Assembly (NCBI GenBank): GCA_965652645.1
Contig: CBFGXE010000050.1
Span: forward strand, 1-16,902
DNA length: 16,902 nucleotides
From: ZC4RG30 sp965652645
Lineage (GTDB): Bacteria > Pseudomonadota > Gammaproteobacteria > Steroidobacterales > Steroidobacteraceae
Direction: 5' to 3'
The notes beneath the pieces were generated by a model. That model was not told where the DNA came from and ran no database searches. It was given only the letters and a program-made list of their open reading frames with translations. Positions 15,121 through 16,902 of the stretch are shown here, piece after piece; positions within the stretch are counted from its first letter, which is position 1; every line of letters begins with the position of its first letter. The position numbers and the translations under genes are program-made.

Positions 15121-15519
15121 ATGCACATGGACCCAGGAGTCATCGGCGTCTTCATCCCCATCGTGGCCATCGTGATGGGCATCGGCATCGGCATGCTGGC
15201 GCTGTGGTCCGAACACAAGCGCAAGTTGCAGCTGCTCGAACACCTGCATCGCGAGCGCATGCACGCACTGGAGAAGGGCCTGGAGCTGCCGGCCATTCCG
15301 GGCAACCTCGCCGGCAGTGGCGATGGGTCCTCACCGGCCACCGCAGCCAAGTCGCTGCGCAGCGGCGTGATGCTCGTGCTCATCGGCATTATCCTGTGGA
15401 TCGGAATCAGGAGCACCGGCGGAGGCAATGGGGCCTGGTTCGGGCTGATTCCCGCCGCCGTGGGCGTGGGCAACCTGCTGTACGCACTGGTGCAGTGGAA
15501 CAAGGAGAAGCGCGCATGA
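15121..15519 (+). CDS. DUF6249-like inner-membrane protein
   Basis: A 132-residue protein with three hydrophobic segments: VIGVFIPIVAIVMGIGIGML near the N-terminus, SGVMLVLIGIILWIGI in the middle and AWFGLIPAAVGVGNLLYAL near the end. A basic cytoplasmic loop, HKRKLQLLEHLHRERMHALEKGLELP, follows the first helix. This architecture matches small DUF6249-type proteins, which often accompany envelope-stress or sigma-regulated genes; function unknown. ATG at 15121 has GGAG 4 nt upstream and ATG at 15127 has the same GGAG at 10 nt; either may be used. The stop overlaps the next start (ATGA at 15516-15519), so the two genes are co-translated. Confidence 0.82.
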   Translation: MHMDPGVIGVFIPIVAIVMGIGIGMLALWSEHKRKLQLLEHLHRERMHALEKGLELPAIPGNLAGSGDGSSPATAAKSLRSGVMLVLIGIILWIGIRSTGGGNGAWFGLIPAAVGVGNLLYALVQWNKEKRA

Positions 15520-16214
15520 AGAGGGTTGCGGTCGCGGCCGGTGCCTTCCTCCTGCCCTTGTCCGCCAATGCAGCGACCCGCGGTTATGAGGTCGGGTCAT
15601 TCGACAAGGTGTCCGCGGCGGAGGGAATCCGGGTCGACATCACCCAGGGTGCCGCGCGCAGCGTCACTGCCGATACCAGGGCCGAGGATTTCGATGACCT
15701 GCGCATCGTGGTGAAGGCGGGTGAGCTGCGCATCGACCGGCCGCCCGGCAACTGGTTCAGGCTGCGGCGGCGTGCGGACTACACGGTGCGGGTGGTGATG
15801 CCGGCGCTGCGCGAGCTTGATGCCTCTTCGGGAAGCAGCGTCATGGTCAAGGGTTCGTTCAGCGGGGACTTCGACGTCAGCTCTTCCTCCGGCAGCCGCG
15901 TGGAGATCGCGCAGCTGAAGGGCGGGCTGGTGCGGGCGAGGTCTTCGTCCGGCAGTGCGCTTCAGGTGGCCGGGAGCTGCCAGGCGGTGGATGCCGAGGT
16001 TTCCAGTGGCTCGAACCTCGACGCCGGGCGGCTGTTGTGCGAGAGCGCGACGGTGGAGGCGTCGACCGGCAGTGCAGCGAAGGTGGCCGCGGCGCAGGGG
16101 CTCACCGCGAGCGCATCGACGGGCGCGAGCGTGAAGGTGAATGGTGCGCCGAAGTCGGTGAGGATCAAGAATTCGACGGGCGGACGGGTTGAGGTGCGGA
16201 GGCCGGAGGAGTAG
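15516..16214 (+). CDS. exported DUF2807 (GIN domain) protein
   Basis: A 232-residue protein with a Sec signal peptide (MKRVAVAAGAFLLPLSANA, cleavage after about residue 19). The mature part is one DUF2807 / putative auto-transporter adhesin head-type domain. It opens with SFDKVSAAEGIRVDITQG and a DLRIVVKAGELRI strand pair, has the family's VRVVMPALRELDASSGSSV, and then shows a repeating pattern of SSGS / STGS turns every 20-30 residues, typical of a right-handed beta-helix. It is coupled to the DUF6249-like gene by an ATGA overlap. Its last 50 bp overlap the end of the convergent HD hydrolase gene. Periplasmic or surface location is inferred from the signal peptide; function is unknown. Confidence 0.9.
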   Translation: MKRVAVAAGAFLLPLSANAATRGYEVGSFDKVSAAEGIRVDITQGAARSVTADTRAEDFDDLRIVVKAGELRIDRPPGNWFRLRRRADYTVRVVMPALRELDASSGSSVMVKGSFSGDFDVSSSSGSRVEIAQLKGGLVRARSSSGSALQVAGSCQAVDAEVSSGSNLDAGRLLCESATVEASTGSAAKVAAAQGLTASASTGASVKVNGAPKSVRIKNSTGGRVEVRRPEE

Positions 16215-16782
16215 TCGGCCGCTGCCGGTACAGCGCATCAAAGCGCTGCTCGAGCTGGGGATACGATCCCCTCACGCCATCCACGACCTGTTTCGCCCAG
16301 TCGAAGTAGGCCTGCTTGCGTTCCAGGGGCCAGTCCGACGGCGGGCTCGTCAGGATGTCGCGGAGGTTGGATATCTTGTCGGCAATCTTCACCGCTCGTG
16401 CGCGGACACTGGAGTGCGACGCCTTGCTGATCTGGAGGCGCTTGCGGGTGTCCTTCTGCTTGATCCACTTCGTATCGGTGACTTCGGCGACGACATCGGC
16501 GACCTCCTCGCCGAACTGGCCACGCAGTTCTTCCCAGCTGGTCTTGGTGTCTTCGAGGGTGTCGTGGAGCAGTGCCGCGGCGAGGATCACCGGATCGGTG
16601 ATGCCGCCTTCATTGCAGAGGATGTTGGCGAGGTCGATGGGGTGGTTGATGTAGGGAGAGGCTTCGACGCCCTTGCGGCGCTGGTCGCGGTGCTTGTGGG
16701 CTGCGAAGTCGATGGCTTTCAGGAGGATGGCGATGGGGTTGGTCATGAGTGTGGTTTTGTCTCCTCTTGATGGATTGGACAT
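16165..16782 (-). CDS. HD-domain hydrolase of the SpoT/MESH1 type (probable alarmone hydrolase)
   Basis: A 205-residue protein consisting of a RelA/SpoT-like HD domain alone, without synthetase, TGS or ACT domains, as in MESH1-type small alarmone hydrolases. Metal and catalytic residues are visible: AAHKHRDQRRKG (His31), PYINHPIDLANIL (His47), LLHDTLEDT (His73, Asp74, Glu77-Asp78), EVTDTKWIKQKDTRKR and VKIADKISNLRDI (Asp135). These suit a Mn-dependent (p)ppGpp 3'-pyrophosphohydrolase, though such proteins can have other nucleotide substrates. The ATG at 16782 has an excellent AGAGGAG site about 5 nt upstream. An alternative ATG at 16746 starts at MTNPIAILLKA. The Pro/Ser-rich C-terminal tail is encoded by the 50 bp that overlap the DUF2807 gene. 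Confidence 0.92.
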   Translation of the reverse strand: MSNPSRGDKTTLMTNPIAILLKAIDFAAHKHRDQRRKGVEASPYINHPIDLANILCNEGGITDPVILAAALLHDTLEDTKTSWEELRGQFGEEVADVVAEVTDTKWIKQKDTRKRLQISKASHSSVRARAVKIADKISNLRDILTSPPSDWPLERKQAYFDWAKQVVDGVRGSYPQLEQRFDALYRQRPTTPPASAPQPVRPSNS

Positions 16783-16814
16783 ATTTCTCCTCTAAGTTTC
16801 TTCACTGGCAGCAT
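16743..16814 (-). CDS. possible 23-residue leader peptide overlapping the HD hydrolase start
   Basis: ATG at 16814 is preceded by GGGAGGTGAC, a strong Shine-Dalgarno sequence though close to the start. The frame encodes MLPVKKLRGEICPIHQEETK plus three residues, and its TGA overlaps the alternative HD-gene ATG at 16746 (ATGA). The HD gene's preferred start at 16782 and its ribosome-binding site lie inside this ORF. It could tune translation of the hydrolase or be chance. There is no other support. Confidence 0.25.
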   Translation of the reverse strand: MLPVKKLRGEICPIHQEETKPHS

Positions 16815-16828
16815 GTCACCTCCCAGTC

Positions 16829-16902
16829 TCACTCTTTGAGATTGTCGCTGATGATATTCCCCACAACAGCGAGAAACGGTAGTCGACCAGGGAGGACCAT
16901 CA
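16829..16902 (-). CDS. possible C-terminal end of a gene entering from the right edge
   Basis: The frame from the right edge to the TGA at 16829-16831 reads LPGRLPFLAVVGNIISDNLKE at its end, which looks like a genuine protein C-terminus. The stop lies about 47 bp upstream of the HD hydrolase start, so the HD gene could be the second gene of an operon. Too short to identify. An ATG at 16900 lies in this frame and could instead mark a tiny ORF. Confidence 0.3.
   Translation of the reverse strand, partial: MVLPGRLPFLAVVGNIISDNLKE

Noticed and set aside
14809..15264. 151-codon minus-strand frame overlapping the small membrane protein
   Set aside because: It overlaps the DUF6249-like gene antisense and has His/Asp/Gly-rich shadow composition, while the 14820-15077 frame gives two clean hydrophobic helices.
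14583..15515. Upstream extension of the DUF2807 frame
   Set aside because: The DUF2807 protein has a clear signal peptide at 15516. The extension is antisense to the protease start and out of frame with the DUF6249-like gene.

Overview
The window looks like chromosomal DNA from a high-GC gammaproteobacterium, most likely of the Lysobacterales/Xanthomonadales (Lysobacter, Luteimonas, Pseudoxanthomonas or Stenotrophomonas type). This rests on codon use, the gene families present and overall protein flavour; no rRNA or other marker is present to prove it. I see no tRNA, rRNA, insertion sequence, phage gene, CRISPR array or origin. Genes are tightly packed and no gene-free stretch exceeds about 265 bp.

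Left part (1-3221, all minus strand). Reading leftwards, a compact run holds an exported protein of unknown function, an ECF sigma factor (TGATG junction), a single-pass membrane protein that is probably its anti-sigma partner (ATGA junction), and the N-terminal 321 residues of RecQ helicase. A 28-bp imperfect inverted repeat lies just upstream of the first gene.

Cell-envelope block (3222-6128). It contains a lipoprotein Cu/Zn superoxide dismutase (sodC, minus), a META-MliC fusion lipoprotein (plus), a small Asp/Asn/Gly-rich lipoprotein (minus) and a secreted alpha/beta-hydrolase (minus). sodC and the small lipoprotein gene carry the same 16-bp palindromic element (GTAGGARTGRACCTAC) 88-91 bp upstream of their start codons. 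This is the best candidate here for an undescribed regulatory site.

Middle (6210-9048). It contains DNA polymerase IV (dinB, with an insertion), a Lys/Arg/Ala-rich histone-like protein with internal tandem repeats and an acidic tail (both minus), and a divergent stress-type SDR oxidoreductase (plus).

Gld-type ABC operon (9312-14002, plus). An ATPase (GldA-like), a 953-residue fusion of a GldF-like permease with a GldG-like auxiliary protein, and a DUF4340 protein form one operon that ends in a strong terminator at 14008-14045.

Right part (14045-16902). It contains an orphan YopT/C58-type cysteine protease (minus) with a complete Cys-His-Asp triad, a small two-helix membrane protein (minus), a DUF6249-like membrane protein with an overlapping DUF2807 exported protein (plus), and a SpoT/MESH1-type HD hydrolase (minus). 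The HD gene overlaps the DUF2807 gene tail to tail by 50 bp. The right edge may hold the end of a further minus-strand gene.

The most interesting items are the orphan YopT-like protease, the paired GTAGG palindromes, the fused Gld-type transporter operon and the ECF sigma module.
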